64,000 nt of DNA from Flavobacterium suncheonense GH29-5 = DSM 17707. Lineage in GTDB: Bacteria; Bacteroidota; Bacteroidia; Flavobacteriales; Flavobacteriaceae. The stretch lies in contig NZ_KE387020.1 in NCBI RefSeq assembly GCF_000430025.1, forward strand, positions 166,626 through 230,625, in the 5' to 3' direction. The position numbers and the translations under genes were made by a program. The notes below the pieces were generated by a model. That model saw only the letters and a program-made list of their open reading frames with translations, was not told the DNA's origin and ran no database searches. Shown here piece after piece: positions 24,096 through 32,308 of the stretch (positions within the stretch are counted from its first letter, which is position 1; each line of letters begins with the position of its first letter).

Positions 24096-25820
24096 ATGAA
24101 CAAGACAGTAAACATAAACTTAGGAGGTTTTCCTTTCACAATTGACGAAGACGCCTTTCAGAAACTGAGTCGTTACTTTGATGCTATCAAGCGTTCCCTT
24201 TCGGCAGACGGAAGAGACGAAATCATGAACGACATCGAAAGCAGAGTTGCAGAATTGTTATCTGAAAAATTATCCAACAGCAAACAAGTAATCAGCTTAA
24301 CGGAAATTGATCAGGTTATCGACGTTATGGGACAACCGGAAGATTACCGTATCGAAGACGAGAGCGAGAAAAAAACCTATACCACTTACAATCCGAGCGG
24401 TACGAAAAAATTATACCGCGACAGAGAAAAAGGAATGTTGGGCGGTGTTCTGGCTGGTTTCGGTCATTACTTTGGCGTAGATCCGCTTTGGCTGCGCATC
24501 ATTATGGTGATTTTACTGTTCAGCTGGGGGATTGGAATCATCCCATACATCCTTTTCTGGATTTTAGTACCGGAAGCCAAAACAACTGCCGAAAAACTGG
24601 AAATGACCGGCCAACCCATTACCATTTCCAATATCGAGAAAAAAGTAAAGGAAGGCTTCGCTGAAATTTCGGACACCTTAAACAATATCGACCATCAGAA
24701 AATTGCCGATAATGCCAAAAGCGGTGTTCAAAAAGTAGGCAACTCTCTGGAAGAAGTGCTGATGACTATTTTCAGAGTAATCGCTAAAGTAATCGGTGCG
24801 TTTATTGTGGTGGTTTCGGCCTCATCTTTAATCGGAATCATTATTGCATCCATCATGCTGATTTTTTCATCCACCATGCCAGATACGCCTTGGTTCAACT
24901 ATGTGAATGCCGGAAATTATACAGATATCCCGATGTGGCTGTTAGGCCTCTTGTCGCTGTTCGCCATCGGAATCCCGTTCTTCTTCTTCTTCCTTTTAGG
25001 CCTGAAGCTTTTAATCAACAACTTGAAATCTATCGGCAACTACGCTAAATTTACGTTGCTGGCGGTTTGGATTATCGCTGTTATTTCCCTGATTTACTTC
25101 GGAGTACGCCAGGCAACCGAAGTAGGTTTCGACGGAAAAGTGGTGAAGAAAGAACAGTTGATCATTAAGGCAAACGATACGTTAAACATCAAATTCCGTT
25201 TTAACGATTATTTCTCAAAAACGGCCAATGCCAATACTAATTTCCGATTCACACAGGATTCCACACAAAACGAAGTGATTTATTCGAATAACATCGAACT
25301 GCATTTATTGAAAACGATGGAAGCGCCTTACATGCAAATTGAAAAAACAGCTGAAGGAAAATCATTAACCGATGCCAGAAAACGCGCAGAAAAAATACGA
25401 TATAGTTTTGAAATTCAGGGAAATACCTTAATTTTAGACAATTATTTACTGACGGATATTGAGAACAAATTCCGCAATCAGAAAGTAAAAATATTCCTTT
25501 ACTTACCGGAAGGTACGATTATTCATCCGGATGCGAACACAGCGGAATATTTAGACAACGATTATTCGAACTACTACTTCTACAGCAATAGTGATCAGAA
25601 CTATTACAAAATGGAGAAGGAAGCATTAAAATGTCTGAACTGTCCTGAAGATGATGAAGACTGGGATGAAGAAACAACAGACAGTGCCAGTACTCACACC
25701 ACAACCGTCACTTTAAACGAAAAAGGCTTACAAATCAAAGAAAGCAAAAAAGTAACCAACAAAGAAGTGGAAGGCATTAAAGTTACCGATAACGAAGTCA
25801 TCATTAAGACTAAAAACTAA
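24096..25820 (+). CDS. PspC domain-containing membrane protein
   Basis: 574 residues. An N-terminal part (DEDAFQKLSRYFDAIKRSL) of the type that follows PadR in Bacteroidota comes first, then a PspC domain at about 110-160 (LYRDREKGMLGGVLAGFGHYFGVDPLWLRIIMVILLF). Several membrane segments and a large C-terminal extracytoplasmic domain (about 350-574) follow. PspC proteins sense or respond to envelope stress. It overlaps nothing but is 2 bp from padR, and ends 3 bp before an M23 protein gene. Confidence 0.9.
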   Translation: MNKTVNINLGGFPFTIDEDAFQKLSRYFDAIKRSLSADGRDEIMNDIESRVAELLSEKLSNSKQVISLTEIDQVIDVMGQPEDYRIEDESEKKTYTTYNPSGTKKLYRDREKGMLGGVLAGFGHYFGVDPLWLRIIMVILLFSWGIGIIPYILFWILVPEAKTTAEKLEMTGQPITISNIEKKVKEGFAEISDTLNNIDHQKIADNAKSGVQKVGNSLEEVLMTIFRVIAKVIGAFIVVVSASSLIGIIIASIMLIFSSTMPDTPWFNYVNAGNYTDIPMWLLGLLSLFAIGIPFFFFFLLGLKLLINNLKSIGNYAKFTLLAVWIIAVISLIYFGVRQATEVGFDGKVVKKEQLIIKANDTLNIKFRFNDYFSKTANANTNFRFTQDSTQNEVIYSNNIELHLLKTMEAPYMQIEKTAEGKSLTDARKRAEKIRYSFEIQGNTLILDNYLLTDIENKFRNQKVKIFLYLPEGTIIHPDANTAEYLDNDYSNYYFYSNSDQNYYKMEKEALKCLNCPEDDEDWDEETTDSASTHTTTVTLNEKGLQIKESKKVTNKEVEGIKVTDNEVIIKTKN

Positions 25821-25823
25821 AAA

Positions 25824-26885
25824 GTGAAATCATCAATCAAACTTTTTTTAGCAGCAGTCTCCCTGACAAGTTGGTTTGCAAATGCTCAGCAGGTCGTCAT
25901 CAAACCCAAACCTGAGCAGCCGATTATCGAAAACGGAGAATACAACAATTATCTGAATTTCGATTTCATAATCAGCAACACCACAAAAGACACTTTAACG
26001 CTAACCCGGCTTGAAGTGCAACTTTTCGACAAAAACAACCGGCTGATTCAGCAGAAGTTCTTAGACAATAACGGTACGGCTCCCAGCATAAACACCATTC
26101 CCGAAAAACAGTGGAATGGTGTTTCCGAGAGCCTGATTTTCAACCCTTTTCACGAGATACACAACCTTACTGAAAAACTGGAATACACGTTTACATTTAA
26201 CAATTCCGTTGAAGTAAAAAAGACCGTAATTCCGGTACATTACAAACAATCGGTGGCGTTCAGTTTGCCTTTAAAATCGAAACTGCTGGTGTACGACGGC
26301 CATGATTTTTATTCACATCACCGCAGGTTCAATTACGAATTCTCGCCAATTAAACAGTTGGGATTCAAGGGGAATTTTATGCGCTACGCCTACGATTTTG
26401 TAATTTTAAATGAAGACGGAAAACAATTTAAAGGAAACGGAGAAGAAAACACCGACTGGTACGGTTTCGGCTCCGATGTGCTGGCAGTTGCCGACGGAGA
26501 AATCATCGCTTTGGAAACGAATCAGAAAGACGACAAGTCGTTCGACATTCCGAGCCTGAAAACCAATCCGCTGGCGCTTTACGGCAATTATGTCGTAATC
26601 AGACATGCCGATGGTGTTTACAGTATGTACGGGCATTTGAAACAGCAAAGCACTGCGGCTTTACAAAAGGGTTTAAAAGTAAAAAAAGGGCAAAAGATAG
26701 GTCAAATCGGAACATCAGGAAGCTCGTTTTTCCCGCATCTGCACTTTGAGATACGCAACAACACGAATCACGATGCCGAAGGATTGCCCTCCTATTTCGA
26801 CAACTATACCTTATTTCTGGGAAGTACCAAGAAAGATATGAAAAGAGGCGGTATTAATACCGGAGACATTCTACAATCAAAATAA
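25824..26885 (+). CDS. M23 family metallopeptidase-like secreted protein
   Basis: 353 residues, GTG start, signal peptide ending WFANA. The C-terminal 170 residues are an M23/LytM domain: VLAVADGEIIAL, GNYVVIRHADGVYSMYGHL, KKGQKIGQIGTSGSSFFPHLHFEIR. The HxH pair (His305, His307) and the YGH histidine (271) are present, but the usual first zinc ligand in HxxxD is an arginine (RYAYD, 187-191). It may bind zinc differently or be a non-catalytic regulator of cell-wall enzymes. It is part of the PadR/PspC unit. Confidence 0.87.
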   Translation: MKSSIKLFLAAVSLTSWFANAQQVVIKPKPEQPIIENGEYNNYLNFDFIISNTTKDTLTLTRLEVQLFDKNNRLIQQKFLDNNGTAPSINTIPEKQWNGVSESLIFNPFHEIHNLTEKLEYTFTFNNSVEVKKTVIPVHYKQSVAFSLPLKSKLLVYDGHDFYSHHRRFNYEFSPIKQLGFKGNFMRYAYDFVILNEDGKQFKGNGEENTDWYGFGSDVLAVADGEIIALETNQKDDKSFDIPSLKTNPLALYGNYVVIRHADGVYSMYGHLKQQSTAALQKGLKVKKGQKIGQIGTSGSSFFPHLHFEIRNNTNHDAEGLPSYFDNYTLFLGSTKKDMKRGGINTGDILQSK

Positions 26886-26907
26886 TCAACTTATAAAAAC
26901 AAACATT

Positions 26908-27648
26908 ATGGTAAAATTAGTTGTTAACCTTACGAAAATAGTAATCGCTGTAGTGGTTGCCCTGTTGTTCGGTTCCTGCAACCTGAACATTGGCAGCCTT
27001 AAAAAAGTGGACGGAGACGGTAATGTAGTGCGTAAAACCAGAACCGTAACTTCTAACTTCACCTCGGTAAAAGCCAGTAACGGATTGGACGTTATTTTAA
27101 TTTACGGACCAAGTCACAACATAAAAGTGGAAGCCGATGCTAACTTGCACGACCACATCAAGACGGAAATTACAGACGGCGAACTGAAAATTTTCACCGA
27201 TGCCAATCTCCGCAATGCTGAGGCCAAAAAAGTTTACGTACAGTTGCCGAAACTCAGTTCGCTAGAAAGTTCAAGCGGTGCTTCCGTAACCGGAAAAAAT
27301 ATTTTTGAAAGCACATCGTTAGACATTTCTTCCAGCAGCGGCAGTGAAATCGACATTAAAGTAAAAGCCGTTTCGGTAAGTTGTCAGAGCAGCAGCGGCA
27401 GTGAACTGAAAATAAGCGGAACCGCAGACCGTCTGGAAACCAAATCCTCCAGCGGAAGTTCTATCGATGCCTCTGATTTAATAGTCGCTAACGCCTTTGC
27501 CGATTCTTCCAGCGGAAGCAGTATCGAAATAAACGCAACCGAAACCCTAACGGCAGAAGCCTCCAGCGGAAGCTCGGTTACTTATGAAGTCGACCCTAAA
27601 ACGCTTAACCGAAAAATGAGCTCGGGTGGCAGTATCAGCAAGGATTAA
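26908..27648 (+). CDS. Head GIN domain lipoprotein (DUF2807)
   Basis: 246 residues. Membrane-anchor/lipobox LLFGSC near residue 23 is followed by the DUF2807 beta-helix: VKASNGLDVILIYGPSHNIKVEAD, then stacked SSSGS motifs (LESSSGASV, ISSSSGSEID, QSSSGSELK, KSSSGSSID, ADSSSGSSIE, EASSGSSV). These form the ladder of a right-handed beta-helix. The role is unknown; such proteins are common near PspC genes in Bacteroidota. It is the last gene before a terminator. Confidence 0.9.
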   Translation: MVKLVVNLTKIVIAVVVALLFGSCNLNIGSLKKVDGDGNVVRKTRTVTSNFTSVKASNGLDVILIYGPSHNIKVEADANLHDHIKTEITDGELKIFTDANLRNAEAKKVYVQLPKLSSLESSSGASVTGKNIFESTSLDISSSSGSEIDIKVKAVSVSCQSSSGSELKISGTADRLETKSSSGSSIDASDLIVANAFADSSSGSSIEINATETLTAEASSGSSVTYEVDPKTLNRKMSSGGSISKD

Positions 27649-27656
27649 TCAAAATT

Positions 27657-27690
27657 TAAAAACATCAGTATTCGCTGATGTTTTTTTTTA
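27657..27690 (+). terminator. Terminator after the PspC/GIN operon
   Basis: Stem ACATCAG/CTGATGT with a nine-T run, 10 bp after the stop codon of the first GIN-domain gene. Confidence 0.88.
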
Positions 27691-27720
27691 TATTTGTGAA
27701 AACTAAAGAATGTAACCCAA

Positions 27721-28557
27721 ATGAAAAAACTCTACTTCCTTCTTTTTGCTTTAGTCATCACATCGGTTTCCTTTGCCCAGAAAAAGGAAAAAATTAAAGG
27801 ATCCAAAATTGTTACGGTTACCCAAAAAGATGTGGAGCCTTTTCAGAATTTGGAAATCACCGACAATCTGGAAATTTTCATCATTAAAGGTGACAAACAA
27901 AGCATCGAAATCGAAGCCGATGACAACCTGCATGATGTTTTAAAATACGAAATGAGCGGCAATACCCTGCAACTGAGTTCTACAAAAGATGTTACGGGAG
28001 CCAAAAAATTCAGTGTCAGAGTTACCTACACCAACGATTTGAAATTGATTACCGTGCGAGGCGAAGCACAGTTAAACTCTCTGGCAGATTTGCAAGGCGA
28101 TAACATCACGGTAAAAAATTACGACTATTCAAAATCGTATCTGAATGTTAAGGCCACCTATTTCACTTTAATTATGAACGACCGTTCGAAAGCAGAACTC
28201 AATGCAAAATCGGAATCCGTTACGGTGGAATTAAGTAAAAATGCCGAAATCAAAGCTTTAGTAGCCGCCCAAAGCCTCAAAATGGATTTGTACCAGAAAA
28301 CCTCCGCCACTGTAGAAGGTGACGCGGCACAAGCTAAATTCAGGGCAGACAACAACGCCAATTTAACCGCTAAAAAGCTAACCGCGCTTGAGATGGAATT
28401 AGTGGCCGAAGCTTACACCAACGTTAGCGTAAATGCAACCAAAAACATCAGCATCACTGCTACAGGAAAATCTGAAATCCAATTGTTTGGAACTCCAAAA
28501 ATAAATATGGTTAATTTTGCGGATAACGCGACTTTGTACAAAAAGCAGCTGCAGTAA
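27721..28557 (+). CDS. Head GIN domain-containing secreted protein (DUF2807)
   Basis: 278 residues with a signal peptide (MKKLYFLLFALVITSVSFAQ). The head domain (LEITDNLEIFIIKGDKQSIEIEADDNLHDVLKY) is clearly related to the preceding protein, but the body lacks the SSSGS ladder and is instead Ala/Asn-rich (NLTAKKLTALEMELVAEAYTNVSVNATKNISI). It has its own terminators on both sides, so it is likely transcribed alone. Probably a tandem paralogue with a different target. Confidence 0.88.
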   Translation: MKKLYFLLFALVITSVSFAQKKEKIKGSKIVTVTQKDVEPFQNLEITDNLEIFIIKGDKQSIEIEADDNLHDVLKYEMSGNTLQLSSTKDVTGAKKFSVRVTYTNDLKLITVRGEAQLNSLADLQGDNITVKNYDYSKSYLNVKATYFTLIMNDRSKAELNAKSESVTVELSKNAEIKALVAAQSLKMDLYQKTSATVEGDAAQAKFRADNNANLTAKKLTALEMELVAEAYTNVSVNATKNISITATGKSEIQLFGTPKINMVNFADNATLYKKQLQ

Positions 28558-28568
28558 ATTTTTAACAA

Positions 28569-28602
28569 TAAAAAATCCCAACTTTTCAGTTGGGATTTTT
28601 TA
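28569..28602. terminator. Terminator between GIN2 and trxB
   Basis: Stem AAAAAATCCCAACT/AGTTGGGATTTTTT between convergent genes, serving both. Confidence 0.9.
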
Positions 28603-28614
28603 TTTGGCTATTTA

Positions 28615-29586
28615 TTAATTAGCATTCGCTTCAACATGATGCTCTTTGGCCGCCAAATAGCGTTCGGCATCCAAAGCCGCCATACATCCGGTTCCGGCCG
28701 CTGTAACCGCCTGACGGTATACATGGTCGGCTGCATCTCCTCCAACAAACACACCTTCTACACTGGTTTTAGCAGTTCCCGGTTCGTTGATAATGTAACC
28801 TGTTTCGTCTAACTTCAGATAATCTTTGAAAACATCCGTGTTCGGCTTATGACCGATGGCTACAAAGAAACCGGTAGCCGGAATTTCCTTCACTTCGCCG
28901 GTTGTGTTGTTTCTAACGCGTACGCCGGTTACCACATTTCCGTCTCCTAACACTTCTTCGGTTTCGGTATGCAACAGGATTTCGATGTTTTCGGTTTTAC
29001 GCACGCGGTCTTCCATGATTTTTGAAGCACGGAATTTTTCACTGCGCACCAACATCGTTACTTTTTTACATAATTTCGATAAATAATGGGCTTCCTCACA
29101 GGCACTGTCTCCTGCTCCGACAATTACCACTTCCTGATTTCTGTAAAAGAAACCGTCGCAAACCGCACAAGCCGAAACCCCACCACCCATTTGCAGGTAA
29201 TGCTGTTCTGAAGGCAATCCTAAATATTTTGCTGAAGCTCCGGTAGAAATAATTACCGTCTCACAGTGGATTTCGTTCGTTTCGTTCACCCAAACTTTGT
29301 GAATTGGTCCGGTAAAATCTACTTTGGTTACCCAACCGTCACGAACGTCTGTTCCGAAACGTTTCGCCTGTTCCTGAAGCTGTACCATCATTTCCGGTCC
29401 GGTAATTCCTTCCGGATAACCCGGGAAATTTTCCACTTCGTTAGTTGTGGTTAACTGTCCGCCCGGTTGTGTCCCTTGGTATAAAACAGGATTCATGTTC
29501 GCTCTTGCGGCATAAATTGCTGCGGTATAACCTGCTGGTCCAGAACCTATAATAAGGCATTTTACTTTTTCTATAGTATCTGACAT
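28615..29586 (-). CDS. trxB: Thioredoxin-disulfide reductase
   Basis: 323 residues. FAD-binding GSGPAGYTAAIYAARAN (14-30), the redox centre CAVC (Cys140, Cys143), NADPH-binding VGAGDSACEEAHYLSK and the C-terminal FAD motif EGVFVGGDAADHVYRQAVTAAGTGCMAALDAERYL are all intact. It passes electrons from NADPH to thioredoxin in the cytosol. A TACATTTG -7 box (29621-29628) lies upstream. The rhodanese-thioredoxin protein at 54784 is exported and so not its direct partner. Confidence 0.97.
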   Translation of the reverse strand: MSDTIEKVKCLIIGSGPAGYTAAIYAARANMNPVLYQGTQPGGQLTTTNEVENFPGYPEGITGPEMMVQLQEQAKRFGTDVRDGWVTKVDFTGPIHKVWVNETNEIHCETVIISTGASAKYLGLPSEQHYLQMGGGVSACAVCDGFFYRNQEVVIVGAGDSACEEAHYLSKLCKKVTMLVRSEKFRASKIMEDRVRKTENIEILLHTETEEVLGDGNVVTGVRVRNNTTGEVKEIPATGFFVAIGHKPNTDVFKDYLKLDETGYIINEPGTAKTSVEGVFVGGDAADHVYRQAVTAAGTGCMAALDAERYLAAKEHHVEANAN

Positions 29587-29620
29587 AATCTTATGTAGTT
29601 ATTTTATTTTTTGAAGTTTA

Positions 29621-29628
29621 CAAATGTA
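29621..29628 (-). promoter_or_regulatory. -7 box of trxB
   Basis: TACATTTG on the minus strand, 35 bp before the trxB ATG, matches TAnnTTTG. No clear -33 TTG. Confidence 0.45.
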
Positions 29629-29708
29629 AGTTTTAATTAAAAAAGATTTCTAAAAAAGATATCAGATTTACCTATTGAAAAATAATCCATATTTATTCTC
29701 AAAAATAT

Positions 29709-29738
29709 TTTGGAAATAAAATTTAAGTCTTATATTTG
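29709..29738 (+). promoter_or_regulatory. Promoter of tRNA-Pro
   Basis: A TTGG at about 29709-29712 and TATATTTG at 29731-29738, with about 19 bp between them, precede the tRNA by 18 bp. Confidence 0.6.
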
Positions 29739-29756
29739 CACCCGTCAAATGAGACA

Positions 29757-29831
29757 CGGGGTGTAGCGTAGCCCGGTTATCGCGCCTGGTTTGGGACCAG
29801 GAGGTCGCAGGTTCGAATCCTGCCACCCCGA
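29757..29831 (+). tRNA. tRNA-Pro (anticodon TGG)
   Basis: A 75-nt cloverleaf: acceptor arms CGGGGTG/CACCCCG (29757-29763, 29824-29830), discriminator A, D arm with GCCCGGTTATC, anticodon stem CCTGG/CCAGG around loop TTTGGGA giving TGG, and T arm GCAGGTTCGAATCCTGC. The CCA end is not encoded. A rho-independent hairpin follows. Confidence 0.97.
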
Positions 29832-29836
29832 CAAAC

Positions 29837-29866
29837 AAATCCTTTCAGCTTTGCTGAAGGGATTTT
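29837..29866 (+). terminator. Terminator of tRNA-Pro
   Basis: Stem ATCCTTTCAGC/GCTGAAGGGAT with a T-run right after the tRNA. Confidence 0.85.
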
Positions 29867-29945
29867 TTGTTTTTATTCCGGTTTGAATTCGTCTTTTAAA
29901 TTTATAAATTCCTATTTTTGCCAGGATAAATTAACACAACATTAT

Positions 29946-30554
29946 ATGCTGATTATTGGAATCGCCGGCGGTACCGGAAGCGGAAAAACAACCGTTGTGC
30001 ATCAGATCATGAACGAATTGCCGGAAACAGAAGTAGGTATCATTTCTCAGGATCATTACTATAAAGAAACGCACGACTTAAGTTACGAAGAGCGTTCAAA
30101 AATCAATTTTGACCATCCGCGTGCTATCGATTTTGAACTGCTTACCGAACATTTGAAAGATTTAAAAGCCGGGAAAGCGATCGATCAGCCCGTTTATTCC
30201 TTTGTTCAACACAACAGAACCGGCGACACCATTCACACCCTACCTAGAAAAGTAATGATTGTGGAAGGCATTTTAATCTTAACCAATCCGGAATTACGCG
30301 AATTATTCGACATTAAAATTTTCGTCCATGCGGATTCCGATGAGCGCTTAATCCGTCGTTTAAAGCGTGACATTGCCGAGCGTGGCCGTGACATGGAAGA
30401 AGTGCTGAATCGTTACCAGACGACTTTAAAACCGATGCACGAACAGTTCATCGAACCCACCAAAGCGTATGCAGACATCATCATTCCGAACGACAAATAC
30501 AATACCGTTGCCATTGACGTGGTTCGTGCGGTAATCAACCAAAGAATTGCTTAA
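29946..30554 (+). CDS. udk: Uridine kinase
   Basis: 202 residues from the ATG at 29946; the open frame upstream is not protein-like. P-loop GGTGSGKTTVVHQ at about 9-17, then ISQDHYYKETHDLSYEERSKINFDHPRAIDFELL and RRLKRDIAERGRDMEEVLNRY, the typical uridine kinase order. It phosphorylates uridine and cytidine with ATP or GTP in pyrimidine salvage. The gene is followed by a DivIC/FtsB-like gene after 21 bp, and then by the methylmalonyl-CoA mutase genes. Confidence 0.95.
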   Translation: MLIIGIAGGTGSGKTTVVHQIMNELPETEVGIISQDHYYKETHDLSYEERSKINFDHPRAIDFELLTEHLKDLKAGKAIDQPVYSFVQHNRTGDTIHTLPRKVMIVEGILILTNPELRELFDIKIFVHADSDERLIRRLKRDIAERGRDMEEVLNRYQTTLKPMHEQFIEPTKAYADIIIPNDKYNTVAIDVVRAVINQRIA

Positions 30555-30575
30555 TTTTCAGTACATTTACAACCT

Positions 30576-30917
30576 ATGAAAAAAGCATTTGAAGTCTTAG
30601 TAGCCCAGTACCCGTTTCTGAAAATCTTCGGAAACCGTTATGTATTGGTGTTGCTGTTCTTCACGGTATGGATGCTTTTTCTGGACAACTATTCCTATCT
30701 GGAACACCGCGTTTTAAACAAGGAAATTGAGGAACTGGAAGACAACAAAAAATACTATCAGGAGGAAATCAGAAAAGATAACGAAAACATCAAAAAACTG
30801 AAAAATCCCGGTCAGATAGAGAAATACGCGCGGGAGAAATACTACATGAAGCGCGAAAACGAAGACATTTACATAATAGAATTTGAAGATGAAGTGCCTC
30901 ATGACGGCGCTGAATAA
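30576..30917 (+). CDS. Septum formation initiator family protein (FtsB/DivIC-like)
   Basis: 113 residues: a short cytosolic N-terminus, a membrane segment (RYVLVLLFFTVWMLFL), then a coiled coil (EHRVLNKEIEELEDNKKYYQEEIRKDNENIKKLK) and the IEKYAREKYYMKRENEDIYIIEF ending that marks FtsB/DivIC. The protein should be part of the division complex with FtsL and FtsQ. Its stop codon overlaps a possible ATG of the next gene (TAATG). Confidence 0.92.
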   Translation: MKKAFEVLVAQYPFLKIFGNRYVLVLLFFTVWMLFLDNYSYLEHRVLNKEIEELEDNKKYYQEEIRKDNENIKKLKNPGQIEKYAREKYYMKRENEDIYIIEFEDEVPHDGAE

Positions 30918-30928
30918 TGCATAACACC

Positions 30929-32293
30929 ATGAGCGACAAGCTATTTTCAGAATTTGAAGGCGTTTCTTCCAAACAGTGGAAGCAACAGATTCAATACGAA
31001 TTAAAAGGAGCCGATTACAACGAAACCCTGGTTTGGGAAAGCCCCGAAGGCATAAAGGTAAAACCTTTTTATCACAGCGACGAAGCCGGACAACCTTTAC
31101 CTGTTCAATCACCTAAAACAGCTTTCAGCATTGTGCAGAACATTTTCGTACACGATCTGGAAAAATCCATTGCAAGAGCTAATGAAACCTTGAACAGAGG
31201 AGCCGAAAGCATCCGTTTTACTTTAGAAAACGATCAGGCCGATGTGGAAAAACTGCTAACAAACATTCCCACAAACGTTCCCGTTTATTTCTATTTCGAA
31301 TTCCTGAACCCTGATTTCATCAAAAAAATTGACGGAATTGCCGCCAAACGCAACGCCACTGTTTTTGTGGAAATCGACCCAATCGGACAATTAGCCAAAG
31401 ACGGCAACCTCTTTGCAAATGTAGATTCCGATTTTACGGTGTTAAACGATTTGGCAAAAAGTTGCCAGCATATTAATTTTCTGAGCATTAACGCGGCTTT
31501 GTGCCAGAATGCAGGAGCGAATATCGTACAGCAATTGGCGTACACTTTGGCACATGCGAACGAATATTTCAACCGAATTTTGGCCATCGGAAAACCAATT
31601 ACCATTAAAGTAGCCGTTGGAACGAATTACTTTTTTGAAATCGCTAAACTTCGCGCTTTACGATTGTTATTCAACACTTTAGCCAAAGAATACAACCATA
31701 CTTTCGACTGTCATATTGTGGCCACGCCAACCAAGCGCAACAAAACCTTATACGATTACAATGTAAACATGCTGCGTACCACTACGGAATGCATGAGTGC
31801 CATTTTAGGTGGAGCCGATGCCGTAGCGAATTTAGCTTACGACGCCATCTACCACAAAGACAACGAATTTGGCGATAGAATTTCCCGTAACCAGCTATTG
31901 GTTTTAAAACACGAGAGTTATTTCGATATTGTGAACAATCCTTCGGACGGCGCGTATTATATCGAAACTTTAACCGAACAACTGGCTGAAAAAGCGCTGG
32001 CGTTATTTAAAGACATCGAAAAAGGTGGCGGTTTCATCACACAATTGATCGAAGGAACCATTCAACGAAAAATCAAAGAAAGTGCCGATAAAGAACAGGA
32101 ATTGTTCGACAATGGCAAGGAAATCCTATTGGGAACTAACAAATACCCGAACAAAGAAGACCGCATGAGCCACGATCTGGAACTATATCCGTTTGTAAAA
32201 ATTAATCCGCGTAAAACCTTGATTACTCCAATTATTGAAAAACGATTGGCCGAAAAAATGGAACAGGAACGTTTGGAAAATGAAAAGCAATAA
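30929..32293 (+). CDS. mutA: Methylmalonyl-CoA mutase small subunit
   Basis: 454 residues from ATG 30929 (MSDKLFSEFEGVSSKQWKQQ); an ATG at 30917 would add four residues and overlap the preceding stop, and remains possible. It resembles the mutase barrel without a cobalamin-binding domain, as the small subunit does: KGADYNETLVWESPEGIKVKPFYHSDE, RTTTECMSAILGGADAVANLAYDAIY and LKHESYFDIVNNPSDGAYYIETLT. It pairs with the large subunit 15 bp downstream to interconvert methylmalonyl-CoA and succinyl-CoA. Confidence 0.92.
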   Translation: MSDKLFSEFEGVSSKQWKQQIQYELKGADYNETLVWESPEGIKVKPFYHSDEAGQPLPVQSPKTAFSIVQNIFVHDLEKSIARANETLNRGAESIRFTLENDQADVEKLLTNIPTNVPVYFYFEFLNPDFIKKIDGIAAKRNATVFVEIDPIGQLAKDGNLFANVDSDFTVLNDLAKSCQHINFLSINAALCQNAGANIVQQLAYTLAHANEYFNRILAIGKPITIKVAVGTNYFFEIAKLRALRLLFNTLAKEYNHTFDCHIVATPTKRNKTLYDYNVNMLRTTTECMSAILGGADAVANLAYDAIYHKDNEFGDRISRNQLLVLKHESYFDIVNNPSDGAYYIETLTEQLAEKALALFKDIEKGGGFITQLIEGTIQRKIKESADKEQELFDNGKEILLGTNKYPNKEDRMSHDLELYPFVKINPRKTLITPIIEKRLAEKMEQERLENEKQ

Positions 32294-32308
32294 GTATTTG
32301 CAACAGCA

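Noticed and set aside
27270-27620. SSSGS repeats in the GIN protein as a DNA-level tandem repeat
   Set aside because: The repeat is at the protein level as part of the beta-helix; the codons differ between copies.
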